A stretch of 64,000 bases of DNA from Datnioides undecimradiatus (Eukaryota; Chordata; Actinopteri; Lobotiformes; Datnioididae): the NCBI GenBank assembly GCA_008933995.1, contig WARS01000031.1, forward strand, positions 1,578,001 through 1,642,000, written 5' to 3'. This document shows positions 23,077 to 38,000 of the stretch, piece after piece. The notes beneath the pieces were generated by a model. That model did not search any database and was not told the DNA's origin. It saw nothing but the letters and a program-made list of their open reading frames with translations. The position numbers and the translations under genes are program-made. The first letter of the stretch is position 1, and the number at the start of each line of letters is the position of its first letter.

Positions 23077-26000
23077 CCAACCATTGCAGGGGCCTCTCCT
23101 CGAGATTTCCACAGAATTTGGGCTTGGCTTTGTGATTCAAGGCTGGACAGTTGATCCAGGGGAGGACAGAGAGTGAAAAAGAATGCGATGAGGAAGAATG
23201 AGCGACTGACGGAGAGAAAGTTGGGAGGATGCCAGAATCTATTGAAAGTCTTTGCACAGCGTTTGAAGTCAGAGGATGAGGATTTAGAGGGAAGCAGGAT
23301 TATTCAGAGTCAATACCCCTCAACAATCCAGGCATTTGGGCTGCTGCAAAGAAACAACGTAGTCTGACTTACTACAGCCTTTTTCCTGTCTGTCTCCTAT
23401 TGCATCTCCTGTGTCAGACATGGTTAGCTGGTTAGCATAGCGTTTTTCTAATCTTGTCACCAGTCTCTTACAAGAATAGTCCAGCATTCATATTGTTTTA
23501 TGACAAGAAGATTGATACCAGTCTTATAGCTGTAAGATTAATATGAAGCTTCAGCCAATTAGAAGCCAACAAAGACTGGACACAAACTCTGTCAAAAGTA
23601 ACAAAAACCTACTCTTGGTTTCCTAATGCACGCTGCAAGGCAACAGCCATAGTTATGTAGATATTGACCTCATCGCTCATTACTAAGACCAGTAGTAGCT
23701 AAGACTAGGCTTAAGTTTGGATGGTGCAACTAACATAAAGTCTATTCTAAAGCCTGGTCTTAACAAAGACAGACTTGGATCAGTCAGGTGTAGTAACGGC
23801 CAGTTGGTGAACCCCATCCCTGGAGTCTCTGCTCGTTGCTTGGCAACTGGTCCCAGTCAGGAAGTAATCCGTCACATACCCACAAAATTATACTTTTTGT
23901 CCTTTGCATGGCATAAGCAACCAAGATATAATGTGTTAATTAGTGAGCTGTAGAGGTACTGCACAGCCAGGCAAGCTGTGTCTGGACTCAATGCTAAGAT
24001 AACCGGCTGCTGGCTGTAGCTTCATATCCAACAGAAAGACATGGGAGTGGAATTGATGTTCTCATCTAACTCTCTGTGAGAAGGTAAATAACTGTATTTC
24101 CTACATATTGTGTACATTTACAAGTTTCCACAAAGTCTCTGCACTGCATTGTATTGCCTCATGTGCAATGAGGTATTCTTTTTAATCATGCTAAAAGATG
24201 TTATACTATTTTTTTTCCCATTCATTTCATTAATTTTTTTCATTTGGACCGTCACCAAATGGTACAAAGCAATGATCAGCGCAATGCTTGTTGTGGGTGC
24301 ATGCGGCTTCCAGGGTCAGTGTAGCAGCTTCAGTTGATTATACTGCACACAACCTGTGGCAGACGTGTTGGCCACATCTGTGTCCCATGCATTTAGCCAG
24401 AGGACGAGCTGTCTGCATTTGGCTTTTTCCACAAATAACTTTTAATATCCAACAGTCTCGTCTGACATTCCCCAAGAAACCTTTTTACAGTGTCAGGCGA
24501 GTAGTTAATTACTGACTCTCCATAATTCTTTGTCTGTTTGGCCTTTTTTATGATATTTGAGGGGTCTGGAAACCAGGAACCCACTATATTTGTTGTGTTC
24601 AACAACTTTTGTGGGGACCAAAAGTGCTGAAGTTTAAGTGTTTTTTTGAGGGTTAGCGTTATAGTAGGCTTGTGATTACGGATTCAGTTATGGTTATGGG
24701 TTAGGCATTCAGTTCAGATAGCCAAGGTTAGTTTACGGGGCCAGGAAGTGCGTTATGTCAACAGGTCGCCACAGAGATAGATTTACGAGGCTGTGTGTGT
24801 TTCACTGCCTACAGTTTGCTGCTCAGTAGATCCAGTTGAGTTTACACACTGAACTGCTGCTCGGTCTCAGAGGTGAACATCAGCAATCACACACACTTGC
24901 TAACATGAATACACATTGACTCTCTCTGTCTTACATACTGTCTCTGTCTCCTTCACATATACACACACTACACACACTTTCTGCAGTGTAGCCACTCACT
25001 GCATAGAGATGAGTCCTAAAAATACACACACTAGTCAGCACTTTACATTGTTTGTCTCCTGTGTGCCCGTTTGAAATGGAGATTTATGGCTGCTGGCTGT
25101 TGTCTTAGGGCCATTTTCCAGATTAGATGATACAGCACGCTGCTAAACAGGAACTGTATCTTTATGACAGATTTACACTGTTTTTTTCTGCTTTTAGAGA
25201 TTTACATAGTGTTCAACGGTGTGGAGACCAGCAGGGTGATATTCCAGTGTGATATTTGTGCAGGAAAGCTGACTGTGCAGCTAAAAAATTTACAACTGTT
25301 AGCAGAGTACAGCAAATCCCGACACTGACACTCACAGCGTTCCACACAAACCATGTTACTTTGATTTGGTGGTATGTTAAGTGAATGGTTCGTGGCCATA
25401 ATAGGCGCTTTTTCTGGAAGTAGCCTTCAAGTTAAACCAGAAAATTCTTTGAATAATGTACACGTCCAACTTACGGTAAACCAGACACAAATTAGTACTG
25501 CTCTCTGCTACATCACAACAGTTGTCTGAGAAAAATGCCTTTTATATAACTGATACCAAGAGGAAACTGCTCACCACAAACAAACTGGAGTTTATATAAA
25601 AACATCATTGTGATTTTTTTTTTTTTTTTCCAGCTCACTGGAGTACTCTCTGTGTGTGTCTTGGGATTGTACTTCTCTGTTTTGCTGTAGTTGTTTGGAG
25701 AAGACAAATCACTTCTTCTGTCAGTCTGACGGAAGGAAGTATTTCCTAAGTAAGGTAGGAGTCTCCAGGGATTAGTCTGTAGTCGTCTGGGCGATGAAAT
25801 CCTAAACATGGCAATGCACGGCAACACACCAAGACTACTGTCTGCTCCCGCTCTCCCCTCTTCTTTTCCGCTCTTCATCCTGTCCTTCTCCCCAACATGT
25901 CAGATATAATGGCATAATTGTCCCTCTTATCACTGATATCCTGGCCTGAGTGACAAATGAATGTTGTTTTTACTGCTGGGAGTCCAGGGTCTGATGGTGG

Positions 26001-29000
26001 GTTCACTACCACTGATAAGACCGTTTCTCACTCGTCCCTTGGAAATATCTGTTTTTCTCTAGTTAGTATAAACTAGTTAAACAGCACAATTTTAGCGTCA
26101 CTTCAGTTACCACTTTGCTCATTACATTCATGTTGACCTGATTTGACTTGTTTTTAAATGCAGATGTCACAATTTAAGAACTTTTTACAAAAGCTTAGCC
26201 ACAGCCTCTTAGGGTGTTCAAAAGGTAAAGTACTCTTAAACAGAATGGTCTCTGTAGGGATCATTTCAGTGATGTCAAATACTTATAACAGTCAATCTGA
26301 GCCTGTCAGTGACAGATGAGCAGACTTAGTGGACGTACTTTGATGGGTGCTATTTCCCACAAGGATTACACTTATAGGCTATGTTGGAGCAGGCTGCAGC
26401 GCTCTCGCTCACATCTGGACCAATTTCAAAAATTATTGTCCGCATGACTCAGGCACAAACACATAAAATTTTTTAGTACAGGTTGAAAAATAACAAAGTT
26501 CCCCTTTAAGATTGTGCACTTTTGCAGAACTGCCAGCGGACCAGCATGCATTTGTGCAAGTCATACACTTAGTGCGGGGTTATTGTAATTAGGAGTTCAT
26601 CAATAACATAATGGTTGCTCTTTTATAGGCCAGTCAACAAGGTGAAATTACACAGCTTACCAATTTCAGACCCGTAACCTAATGTTCCATATCATCTTTT
26701 TTATAAATGTAATGTAATTATCCAGTTCAATAGAGTAATCACTGGCATGCTGTGTGTATTAGGCCCTCTATTCAGGCTCATGACAGCCCTGTTGGCTCCT
26801 TCGCCGGCATCTAACAGCTCCCTCAGGCCAGCCACAGGAAACCCTCAACAGCCTCACACAGAGCCACCTTTGAAAGCTAATGAAAGCTTTATTATGATAT
26901 TATTATTTTCACTCTGCCTCTTAAACCTGTGGCAGCTCCTTCACTCTCTGTCTGGATGTCTGCGTGTGTGCTCTGAAAATCTTTACGAGTCAACGTGTGC
27001 TAAACTTGACTTGTTTTTCGTCATGTTCAGCATGTATGAAAGGATATTTGACTTATACATACCTTGAATACACACACACCCACGCATGCATGCATGCACA
27101 CACGCACTTGCACGTCGTTCCCGACAAGAAACACTTGTGCCCCACTTTATTGACCCTCTCTGCTTCTTTTCCTGAACGGCATATTAAAGGCTATGTTCAC
27201 AGCGGAGCTCTGTGCTCTTTGAAGTGTTCAAGAGCTGCAATAGATCCTCAAATATTGACTTTTAAGCCTTCTGGAGGAAAGAGAGAGCAGCCTAGAGAGG
27301 GAGATGGGGAAGAAAAAGGTACATGCATGGACAGACAGACAGACAGACAGGCAGAGACAGACAGACAGGGGAAAGACTCTTTTTTTGTAGTTGAGGTGGT
27401 GTTGGCAGATTTCTGACAGAGGGGCTGAATCTGCTCTGACTAAATATGTTTGCCGGTTGTTAATGTATGTAGGGAGGAGTGTGTTTATTGATGTGGAGGA
27501 GGAAGTACACAGAGATAAGGGCTGAAGGTAAGCTGAGTCTGACTCCAGGCATAATAGATTAAAGTGGCTTACGTTCTTAATGTGCCTCCTCTCTCCTCTC
27601 TTTTCCTTTCTTTCCTTGTATCATTTCCTTTCTCTCATTTCCTTCCCCCTTCCATTCCCATCATTCCTTCTTGCCCTTTCTCTCCTTACTCCTCCATGCT
27701 CCTTTCCTTTTCTTTAATGTCCTCTCTTCTCTTTTTCCTTCCCTTGCCAGCCTCTCTTCCTTTCCTTCCTCCTTCTTTCTCTGTCCTCGCCTTTTTCTCA
27801 TCTCCTCTCCTTTCATACATGGTTTTAACTAAATACATCACACTTCGCCCCCCTCCCCTCCACTCTGTTCCTCTCTGAGCCAGAACACACTTCTGTAACA
27901 CCTCTGAGCAGGCGACTGTTTTCAGTTTTAAAACAATGCCCCCTTTATGGGAGCTGAAGACAGAGGGAAAAGAAAACATCCCGGGGCTTTTTAACTTTTC
28001 TCAGGAACCTTTTTTCCCTCCCATATGCGGGTCAGAGTGGTCAGTCTCGGCTGTTGATGCCAAGTTGAAACGGATCGACAATCTGGGAGGTTGAAACTCT
28101 TGTAGACAAACATGTTAAGATGGGACAGTTTGATATGGTCTTTGCCTCTTTTTGTATTTCTCCCCACTCCTCATGCAAACAAGCTTGCACATGCCCTAAC
28201 ACACACAAACATACACAAACACACACACATAAAAGCCCCATTTTTACTCTGTGGTTTGTTTGTAGATCAGAGCCGGCAGGTACACTGAGCTCACTCACGC
28301 ACACTGAGTAACACTTTGTGCTTTGCCTCAATCTCTTGCTAAATCGAGACAGAGTGCCTGTTTATTTGTGTGTGCGATGATGCAGCCTCGATGCAAAGTC
28401 TGATTCATTTGACTTATCTTATTTTCTTGTCACTCTTCAAACCATCGTTTGCTTTCTGAGCAGCCAGCCTGATGTATCCAGGTATGGTTGTCAGGAGCTT
28501 CCTCAGCTTTAAACCCTGGAAAGCTCTGTGTTGTGTTTTGTGATAACAGAGCTCACAAACTAACATGCATGCAAGAAAAGCTAAAATAAGATAATTTAAA
28601 ACTCTTATCAAAACCCTGACAGTGCTGCATTTGGTGGATTTTGGTGAATAAGCGCTTTGCTGGTGTAAATGTGTACTTCTGCTTCTTGCAGAGATTACAG
28701 GCAGGTTTATTTTTACCTTCTATATCCAGCAGCTTAACGGTCTGGTAGTTTGTTAGCATAACTCGGTCAGGTCAGAACAGCTCGAGTGGAAGGCAGGTCA
28801 GGTATGAAAATATATCTGATTTATTGCCAGGTAAATCTAAAGCACATGTTTCTGGGAATAGTTATTTATTCTTGATGTGAGCAAAAATAAAATGTCCTTT
28901 ACAGAAACTTGATGGACGTAATCAGGTAACTTGAGGTGACATAAGGTGACTTATTTTCTGATATTTTCCCAAGATGTTTCCCAGGAAAAATGTTATTTGA

Positions 29001-32000
29001 TGCATAATTTAGGTGAAATGGAGACCCTGTTCAAGTTGTATACCTACAATTAATTGATTAATTCCCGCCAGAGGTCCCTATGGTCAGTGCACAGCAGATC
29101 TGCAGATCACACAAAAGTATAAAACTGTTTATGGGGACAAGCGCACAATTAAAAATTTATAAAATGAAAAAAAAAAAAGCCTGTAGAAAAATGCAAATTT
29201 ATCTAGTTTTGAATTCACATATTTCTTTGTAAATAGCATGAAATGAAAGTTTTATTCTGAGACACCTTTCATGGAAATTTATGAAAAGAAAATCAGAGCT
29301 CTAATATAAATCGCTTGTCAGTTCCTTTGTCGAACATCTTTGAGTTTTACATCTATCAGTGTCAGGACTTTGTTTCTTTTTCTTTAACCACTGAAAACAT
29401 TTGTGTAGAGGACATCGTCATACAACGCCATCCTGGAACAACAAAGCGTGCGGGTGCTTTTTCATCCTCTAATATCCCACAATGAAGACATAGTTTTCTG
29501 TTGACTGTACTGTCCGTGCCACCCTGCAAGTCATTGACTTTCATTGTGTGTCTTTTGCTCTGGGATGAGCTGAACCCGCAGAGCCACTGACTCATCCTCT
29601 CTAGATGGAGAATGGCCTTTTCTGCAGCCTATCAGATGTCACTGGGCTTCTCTGTTGTGGTCACAGCCATTCAGAGAGGATGAATCACATTAATAAAAGC
29701 CGCCCTTGCGTGGCTGAACAGCTCAGCTGAGGTCGGCTGGTGGCATTTGGGTGCCTGAGACCTGGAAACCTGGGAAGCTTCAAACAAAGCAGCTGATAGT
29801 GATGTGATCTGTTTATGCATTACAGAGCACACACAGGGATGTGTTGCCGTGTGATGCTTTTAGTCTATCATCTAAGCTTCTGCTTATTCTGTCTGCGTGT
29901 GTGTGCGTGTGTCTTTAATGGCAAATACTCATTTCTTATCCAACTGACCAGTCTGTTTCCTCAGTGGCATGTCTATGAATACACACACACACACACACAC
30001 ACACACGTAAGCAGAGGCTGGCTGATGCACGATATTAACAGTGCCTTCAAAATTCCTGGTAAGCCATTACAGCTAATCTCCTGAAACTGCAGTCCCACTT
30101 GTAGCTTTTGGAGTTGTAAATAATACAGCAGAGCGTTTGTGCCTTGAAAACCATGCTTGACGGCCATATTCTTGTGTTTTTCAAGGATTGTAAAAGACCT
30201 GCTCACCGTATTTGAGGTGGTAGAGTATTCTTACTGCCAGCTCAGAAAGGCGTGTCTGAAAATCTTGACCTTGATATCAAATAACAGTTTATTTGCTTGA
30301 ATGCTTTGTGGTTAGAATTACTTTTTGCTGATTGTTGGTGTTTTGTTGACACATAAAACAAATCAGAGCTGACTAACAGTGTAAGAGAAAGAGACTACTG
30401 CATTCTTCGGTTAACCAACTCAATCAATGAGTTTCCTGGTCTGTAGTATTGAAGATAAACCTGTGAGTGTGTAGGGAATGTGTTTAACTCTGTCATGCCA
30501 TAATATTTTTTAATATTCTTAGACTCTACTTCATGGTTTTGCCAACGTACACTATAAAAGGGTTGTTTTTGGAGGGAGCAGTTGTAACAGGCTGTTCTGT
30601 TTTCTCCTTTCACACTGATCCAATTTCTTCCATATTAAAATGAAGAATGGCTCCCTCTGGTGGTGAAAGCAACACTGTGCATTTTCTTATCAGTCCACAA
30701 CCTCGACTACCACTAAACACACTAAACCTACGGCCTACTTGTGTGTGTTGTGTTGTTACACTGCATAACAGTTTCCATGGTGATTGCTAATTGTCCCATG
30801 TCTACATCTGATGTCCGATCTGTTGACTTTATGTCACTGTTGCCTCCCAAACCAATCAGATGCAGAGGTGCACACACAGAGATTTAGAGAGAGAGTGAGA
30901 GATGGTATAATGAGGTGAAATAAAATCCCTTTTTTAGTTTAGTGCCAACTGCCAGAAGCCCTGACCTTAAGTGTAACTCATCACTGGGTTAGCTACCGCT
31001 GTCACAGTTAACCAGATCATCCTACATTAAAGAAAACGAGAAGTGCAGCAATTATGGGAGAAAGGAAGAAATGGGATCAAATTTAAAAGCCTTTTAGACA
31101 TGGAGAAAAGCTCAGCTGCTGAGGAATTTAACTGACGGGGCTTTGTCATTGGTATATAATAGCCAATACATCTGGATGATGGCTGGAGGTACCCAAGCTT
31201 TTAAACATTAATTGTTCATATATCAGAATTTGTGTAACATGCCAGCAGGCGAGGGAGAGAGGTTGATGGGTGGCAACTTGTAATGGCTTCACATAGTGAC
31301 ACTAAATGATGCAAGTGATTGAAAGTCCTATTCTTTGGCATCCATGAGAAATGGATACCTATAAAACCAGTTAATTGTTTATAACATCGAAAGAGAACGT
31401 GTTGAAATACATTTTCAAAGTGTGAAACTGAAACCTAATTGGTTTAAGATTCTCTCCTTTGTTCATATACTAAAATGTGGAATAAAATCAAGGATCACCC
31501 CAGAAATGCTTCCTGCTTTTTCCACCTCAGGCACGTATAGAGGGATTTTAATCGTCTGAATCAAAACTGTAACCAACGGGATTCTTTATGCTTTTTATTA
31601 TGAATGAATTCTTAAAATACACATTCAGATGTTTTTTAGTGTTTATATGTGAAGAATGTCCTGTCTGACTTGTTTTATTGTTCCCAGTTTGTCTTGTCTT
31701 CATGCTGTTTTATTGCTTTTTGTCCTCATTGTGTTGAACAGCACGACACCTGCAGTTTTTAGACTGTCGGACCCACAGTTGCAAATGGTTTTTTTTTCCC
31801 CTTAAAAAATAAAAACTGACGAGTTAAATAAGAAATCCAGATATTTCATTAGAAAACATTAACAACCAGACACGCACACACACGCACGCACGCACACACA
31901 CACACACACTTTCCTCCTCTTTAACTCTTCACCTTGCATAAGGCATGAGGCATGATGCCCACCATGTGTCTAGCTGCTAGTTAACTGAAGCAGACCAGAG

Positions 32001-35000
32001 CCTCAGTAGCAGTGTAAGAAGCCACTCCACAGCTTGAGAGTGTTTTCTATCACGCTGGCTCAGCCTCTTTTCGCTGTTCCTCCCGCTGCCAGAAATGCAA
32101 ACATGTCTGCTTTCCTCTTATCAGCCAGGTCATTGGCACTCAGAACACACACACATGCAGAAAGAGCAGACACTTTGTGGTGTCCTCATTAGGCCTGTTC
32201 TTGAAGGAAACACACGCCGAGCTACTCGCAAACATCTTCAAAACGTCCTTGTATAAATATCAGGAACTTGAATGTTAAAAGAAATATGCAGACCCACACC
32301 GAGGCTAATGGCCCTCTCTTCTGTGATGAACGACAAATCTCAATATTAGAATTATGTCAAAATATGGCTGCACCTGGCTCATCTCAGCTGTGTGTTCATC
32401 ATGTGCATCTGAACTGTATATATTTCACTTACTGTACAACATGTTATTGTCATGTAAATACTAAACAATATCAAATGCTTTGACTGAAGTAACGCTTAAG
32501 ATCTTTACGTAAAAAAACTGTAATTTGACAAAGAAGACATCAGTCATCAGTAATCGAACATTTTTGCCTAAGACCTCAGATTTTTTTCATTTTACTTCTT
32601 AAGAATTAACCTCAAGATGTGAAAACCAGTTGAAAAATTGGCATGATGTGTGTGTATCTATGTTTCCATAGCAACCTGTTAATTTGAGGGGAAATGTTGT
32701 TTACAGTTGTGGCGATGTCACAATTCAGTCGGTTCTCTCATGAATCCTGAGCGCTCCATAACGACGGCTCTCCGTATGAAGATTGAGCAGCTACATGTGT
32801 CGAATACCCCGGAGGATCACTGTCAGTTAGGACCACGTTCTACAGTTGGCTGCTTTGTCACTATTGAAAAACAAAACATAAGGTTTATGGCATTTATTTT
32901 GCCAAGGCAAAAATGCCCAGTCTTGCAGTGTTAACAAATATGAACAAAAGTGAAAAATAATTTCAGATCTGTTCTGAAAACCGCCGCTTTGAAAACAAGG
33001 CTGAGGGCGGTGACCGTGAGCTTAAACCTTAAAGTTGCGGGCTGTGAATCTCAAACAACGAGTTGGAGACGGAAACACTTTCTGTGTCTGATACTTTGCT
33101 GAAGGTTTGTCACCTCTTTCCTATCAGACATCTTCATTTTAACCACTGATAGTATAAAGGTATATATTACGGCGGCTTCGGATTGTCACAATATTTCTGT
33201 CTCAGAAAGTTAAAAGATAAATTCCTTTTCATCCTCCTGCTGCTAACTCTGCCACATTAGTCTCTCTTCTCTTTCTTTCTCCTCTCCTTGTGTTACTTCT
33301 GCCCTGAGGATCGCCCAGAGGCCTGGCCGCTGGTCTAGGCCTCCAAGTGAGAGGCGCTGCTTCACACCTCTCTCTTTGGTGAGAATATAATGTGATTAAA
33401 ACTGCCTGGACTGCCAGCAACTTCCGTGTGGGTGTTCTTCTAATACAGCAGACTTGTTTTAGACAGCAGAATTTTGGATTTAGCTCATTATCCATGCCTT
33501 CTTAAGTTTGCCTTTATGGATATATCATGAGGAAATTGTTAAGTGACTTCGCGACAAGATTTACAGCCTGGGTAGCACAGGAAGAAGCCGGTGAGAGAGA
33601 TGTAACACAGACAGATTTGTTTACTACACAGGCATTTGCTCTGTGGTCTGACAGGTGGGATTCATTAACTCCACAATCTAATCTGGTAAACCCCCCCTGA
33701 AGCACGCGCTGTAATCCCTGTGGGACCCTTCATAACTCTGCCTGCTCTGCCTCATACACCCGACGGCTGTAATAATCTCTAACTGTACTCCACAAGCACA
33801 TATTTCTCTCTCTCTGCCTGTCCTCTGTCTGTTTCGCTCACACCGTCACACAGCCGCTCTTGTCTTTGCCATTCTTTACACATTCCCTGGCTGTTTTTCA
33901 TGCTGCTCGCTGACCAGAGCGCTCGATGTGGAGGAGGCCAACTCCTTTCCTCATCCACGCATCTTTGAGTCTCAGGTTTTGTTAGACCTACCACATCCCT
34001 GTGAGATCACTGAAGACCTGCCATCAGAGGCAGTTCCTGGTACCTCTGTGTTTAATGCTGCCTGTTTGAGACGCTGCGCCTGTGGGCATGCCAGACCCCT
34101 CTCTGTTCCCCCTCGCAGTCGCCCTCTCTAGGGGGCTTTCAGTCAATCTTTCCACGTCGGTGCACGTTGTACAGCACTTGAGCGTCTAAGCCCTCATCGC
34201 ACTGGTTACCCCCCCAGCCCTCAGACTCTCAACTCCAGGCCTTCACACTGACTATTGCCTCACAACTCATGACAAGCACATGATGTGAGAATGGCCATGG
34301 CTCAGGTTTAGCTGAGACAAAAATTTAAAAAAAAAAGAAAAAGAAAAAACCCAACAGAGACAAAAGGATAAAGGCAAGCTGGTGAACCGTTTTCTATGTG
34401 CTGAGGTTATTCCTTCATGTTTTTCAGTCAGATCATACTGTATTATTATACTGAGTTATTGCTGAGTTGTAAAAGAAATTCAGATGTATTTAAACACCAA
34501 TAAAGTAATTAAAGAAACATGATATTGGTTCTTATTTTCATCCTTCTCAATGTCATTAATTCAACACATACTGACTTTTCTTTCAACCCGATGACTTCTT
34601 ACCTGATAAATACCTGCCAAGACTAATGTTCAACTCTCTGACACAATGATTAATGTGTCTGCTGACAGTGACGTTAATATAACAAGCCAGTCAAGAGAAA
34701 TACATTTTATGTATTTCTTTATGAGTAACGTGACGTTTTCACAACAGCACATTTAAGAACGTCGTTGTGTGACCACCTTACACCTTACTAACCAACGGAG
34801 ATTCATCTTAGATCTACCTTAGCTAGGCTGCCTATATCCTGACTACAACTTTATATGTAACAGACAGACATTCCTAAAATGTCAAACTCTCTCCCACACG
34901 TCACTCAACATTTAAGCCGAATTTGCTGATTCTCGGTGGAAACGAGCTTCATTTCTGTCCTCAAACGTGTGGACATTTTTCTTTCTTCATATCGAACTGT

Positions 35001-38000
35001 TGGATGCCGTAATGCTGCGTTATCTGTACACTGTAAACCACTCTTGTAATGTGCACGCACACACAAACACACACATGCACACGCATATATACAGGAGCAC
35101 ACTTGTAGGCAAAGCTAAATACTGCTTACAGCACTGGGTACACTGCTGTGACAGACAAACGAGCAGCATGATCTGCTTTTGCCTCCTGATGCAGCGGCCT
35201 GCGCATTAGAGTCCGTCGGACAGAAATATTTTCAGGAGTGGAGCTTAGCAGAATTTGCTTGACATTTACTTTCATGGTGATAAAAAATTCATGGGTGGGG
35301 AAAATCATGTGCTGAGAATAGTGAATACATGTTTTTAGGTTGAAAGTGAGCGTCTTATCCGTGTGAAGCATGGGGTCTGAGGCAGGCATGATGCCAAGTA
35401 CAAGTGTGTTTTATTCCAATGGAACAGACGTTATTATAGTTGTTTATTCTGAGGAATTAATTTTTAAAGTACATGGCGAATAGGATATTCTCCATCCCCC
35501 ATTTCTCTCTTAACCTCTCCTCTCCCTCAGCCCAGTCTCTTAACCCCTGCCTTTCTTCTGTCATGTTACTCCTCCTATCTCCCGTCTCTGTTTTATCCAC
35601 TTGTTCTTGTTCTCACTACAGAACTCCCATGACGCGAGGAGTCTTTCTCTCCTCACCTCTCACTGACACCACTCATGCTGGTTTGGAGAAGAAGTGGTTG
35701 GTTTATCAAAACACTCTATGTGCTGTAGCTCTCCTCATAGTTTAGCATAGCACCTTCCGCACTGATGTGTTGTTACCACTCGCTTTTTCATTTATCTTTG
35801 TCAGCACAGCTCTTGATTAGAGAACATATTGCTTCCCTGAAACTCCCTGTGGTGTGTACAGCCCTAGTCGTAGTATAGCACGGTAGTTTTGGTTACTGCT
35901 TAGGGAGTATTTTTTTTATATTTTATTTCTCTTTGCATGCCTGGCTCTCATTTGGCAACAATGGAAACCTAACTTTGAAACAAAATAAAAATTATCATGT
36001 GTTTAAAACTTGAGTCTTCTTGTCTGTGATCTTTTGTCTTATTACTCTCTCTGCCTTTCCCCTGCTGTCCATCCCACAGACACGTTCGAGGTTCTGATGA
36101 GGCAGGCGGAGAATCACACCAATGTTGTCCTCCAGGAGTCGTACCGCAATATGGCTGATCAGGCCGTGGGCCCTGTGCGGGAGCTCTTCACTGATATTGG
36201 TCTCTTCCTTCTCGGGTCCGAGCTCAATGTTGATGACATGGTACAGCGATTCTTTGATGCCCTCTTCCCGCTGGTCTACAATCACCTCATCAACCCAGGC
36301 CTCAGCGACTTATCAGCAGGCTATGCAGAGTGTGTGAGGTCCTCCAGCCGTGATGTGAGACCATTTGGTGGGACACCTGGCCTCCTGGCTGATCAGATCT
36401 CTCGCTCAGGCGTCTCCGGGAAGCTTCTTCTTCAAGCGTTGCACCTTGGCATCGAGGTCATCAATACCACAGACCACTTACAGCTGAGTCGTGAGTGCAA
36501 ACGGGCTCTGCTCAAGATGCACTACTGTCCTCACTGCCAGGTACGGATACATGTCTCTGAAGTGAGTCTATCGATTGGAAGTAATGAAAGTCTTTTCTAG
36601 CATCACTGATCCCAAAGTAATTTGCTCCGCAGGGCTTAACCCAGTCCAAGCCCTGCATGGGTTACTGCCTCAACGTGATGCGGGGCTGTTTGGCGAGCAT
36701 GGCAGAGATTGACACCCACTGGAGGGAGTTTGTTCGCTCACTGGAGGGCCTGTCAGCACGGATGCATGGACTACAGGATTTAGAGCAAGTGCTTCTGGGA
36801 GTTCACACGCTGCTTCACGATGCTGTCGGACATGCTCAGAAAAATGGACCCCGCCTATCAGCACAGGTCAGAGCATTTTGAGGAGAGATTCGTTGTGCAG
36901 GATATTATACATGGAACTGTACTGGGGCTGTGTGTGTGTCGGGGAAGCCAGTATCACCAGTGAATCTGACTGAATGGGAGATGAGTATATTAAGGGAAAA
37001 GCATTACAGAAGAGATTTCCATTCAGAGTTGTGCTGCCGTTCCAGCTGTTGGCACCATGTCAGATAGGTATGTGGTGTGGAAACCAAAGATAAATTGCTT
37101 GAAATTGCTCAGACCGCACACAACAGGTTGGTCAGACCAGTGCAGGCCAAAACTGTCCAGAAATACATCTATGTGGGCCGCTCCCAGGCGGACGGAAACA
37201 TAATAGTTTAACTGCAAGGCAGAGAAGAATTCAGGCCAATTGCTCTGTGTCAGCAGCCACTCCTCAGGCTTCAACTCAGTTTCTCAAATCAGGAAGTCTT
37301 TATCCATAAAAAATAAAAGTCCAGTCACAATGTATTAACATGCAACTTTATTTTCTTTTCCGTCTACATTTATGTTATTATGTTATTAACTCCCCAGTGT
37401 GTTCCTGAACTCTTTTTGTTCTGATGGAGACGTCACAACACCATCTAGTGGTTACAGAGCGTCACTGCTGCTTTACAGGCTGCACATGCAGTACACTCAG
37501 AAATTGGAGATGATAGGCTTGGCTGCACTAATGGCCTTAGTATAAACAGCTGTCACTCAGCCATCTAAAATAAGGCTTATTTGTCACGCACCAGTACAGT
37601 TTAACAAGATTTAAAATGCATGTTTCTCTCTCGCTGTTTAGACTTAAATTTATGTCTGTCTCATTGGATAATAGGTGCACAAACTGTGTGGCCCACCAAG
37701 CAGGAAGCCTGCGCAGTCAGTCAACATCCAGCACAGCAGCAGCAGCAGCAGAGAATCCATCCCTCTTAAAGCTCATGTTAGAGTGTCAGGGGACTCGCTC
37801 GCTGTCAGGAGAAGGTAAGTGGGTGAAAGATGACAGATGTGTTTTGTAGAAAGAAGTGTCATTTTCTGATTGTTAGTTCATTGAATCGTCAGTTGACATG
37901 CAAAACACTTTATTAAACAAGTTAATTATCTGTGTGCCTGCATGTTGCTGCTTTTTCAGGGACTTTCTCAACAGCTTACGTCTCTACCGCACATACTATG

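Larger units (their letters stand above)
13810..36079 (+). other. gpc5: gpc5 intron 2 (22.3 kb)
   Basis: It runs from GTGAGG to CCCACAG. It is unique AT-rich sequence with scattered microsatellites, low-complexity tracts and interspersed repeats, listed separately. The longest open frame in the whole window, 218 codons on the minus strand at 13846-14502, lies here but has no recognisable domain. I see no nested gene or RNA gene. Confidence 0.85.

Noticed and set aside
22807-23257. Overlapping open frames on both strands around the GT repeat
   Set aside because: They come from the stop-free GT/CA microsatellite and have no domain.
37023-37274. Minus-strand 83-codon frame in gpc5 intron 4
   Set aside because: The peptide looks fairly protein-like (contains SVRLGAAHIDVFLDS), but I recognise no family, and it is antisense in a short intron. 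It needs a protein search before being called.
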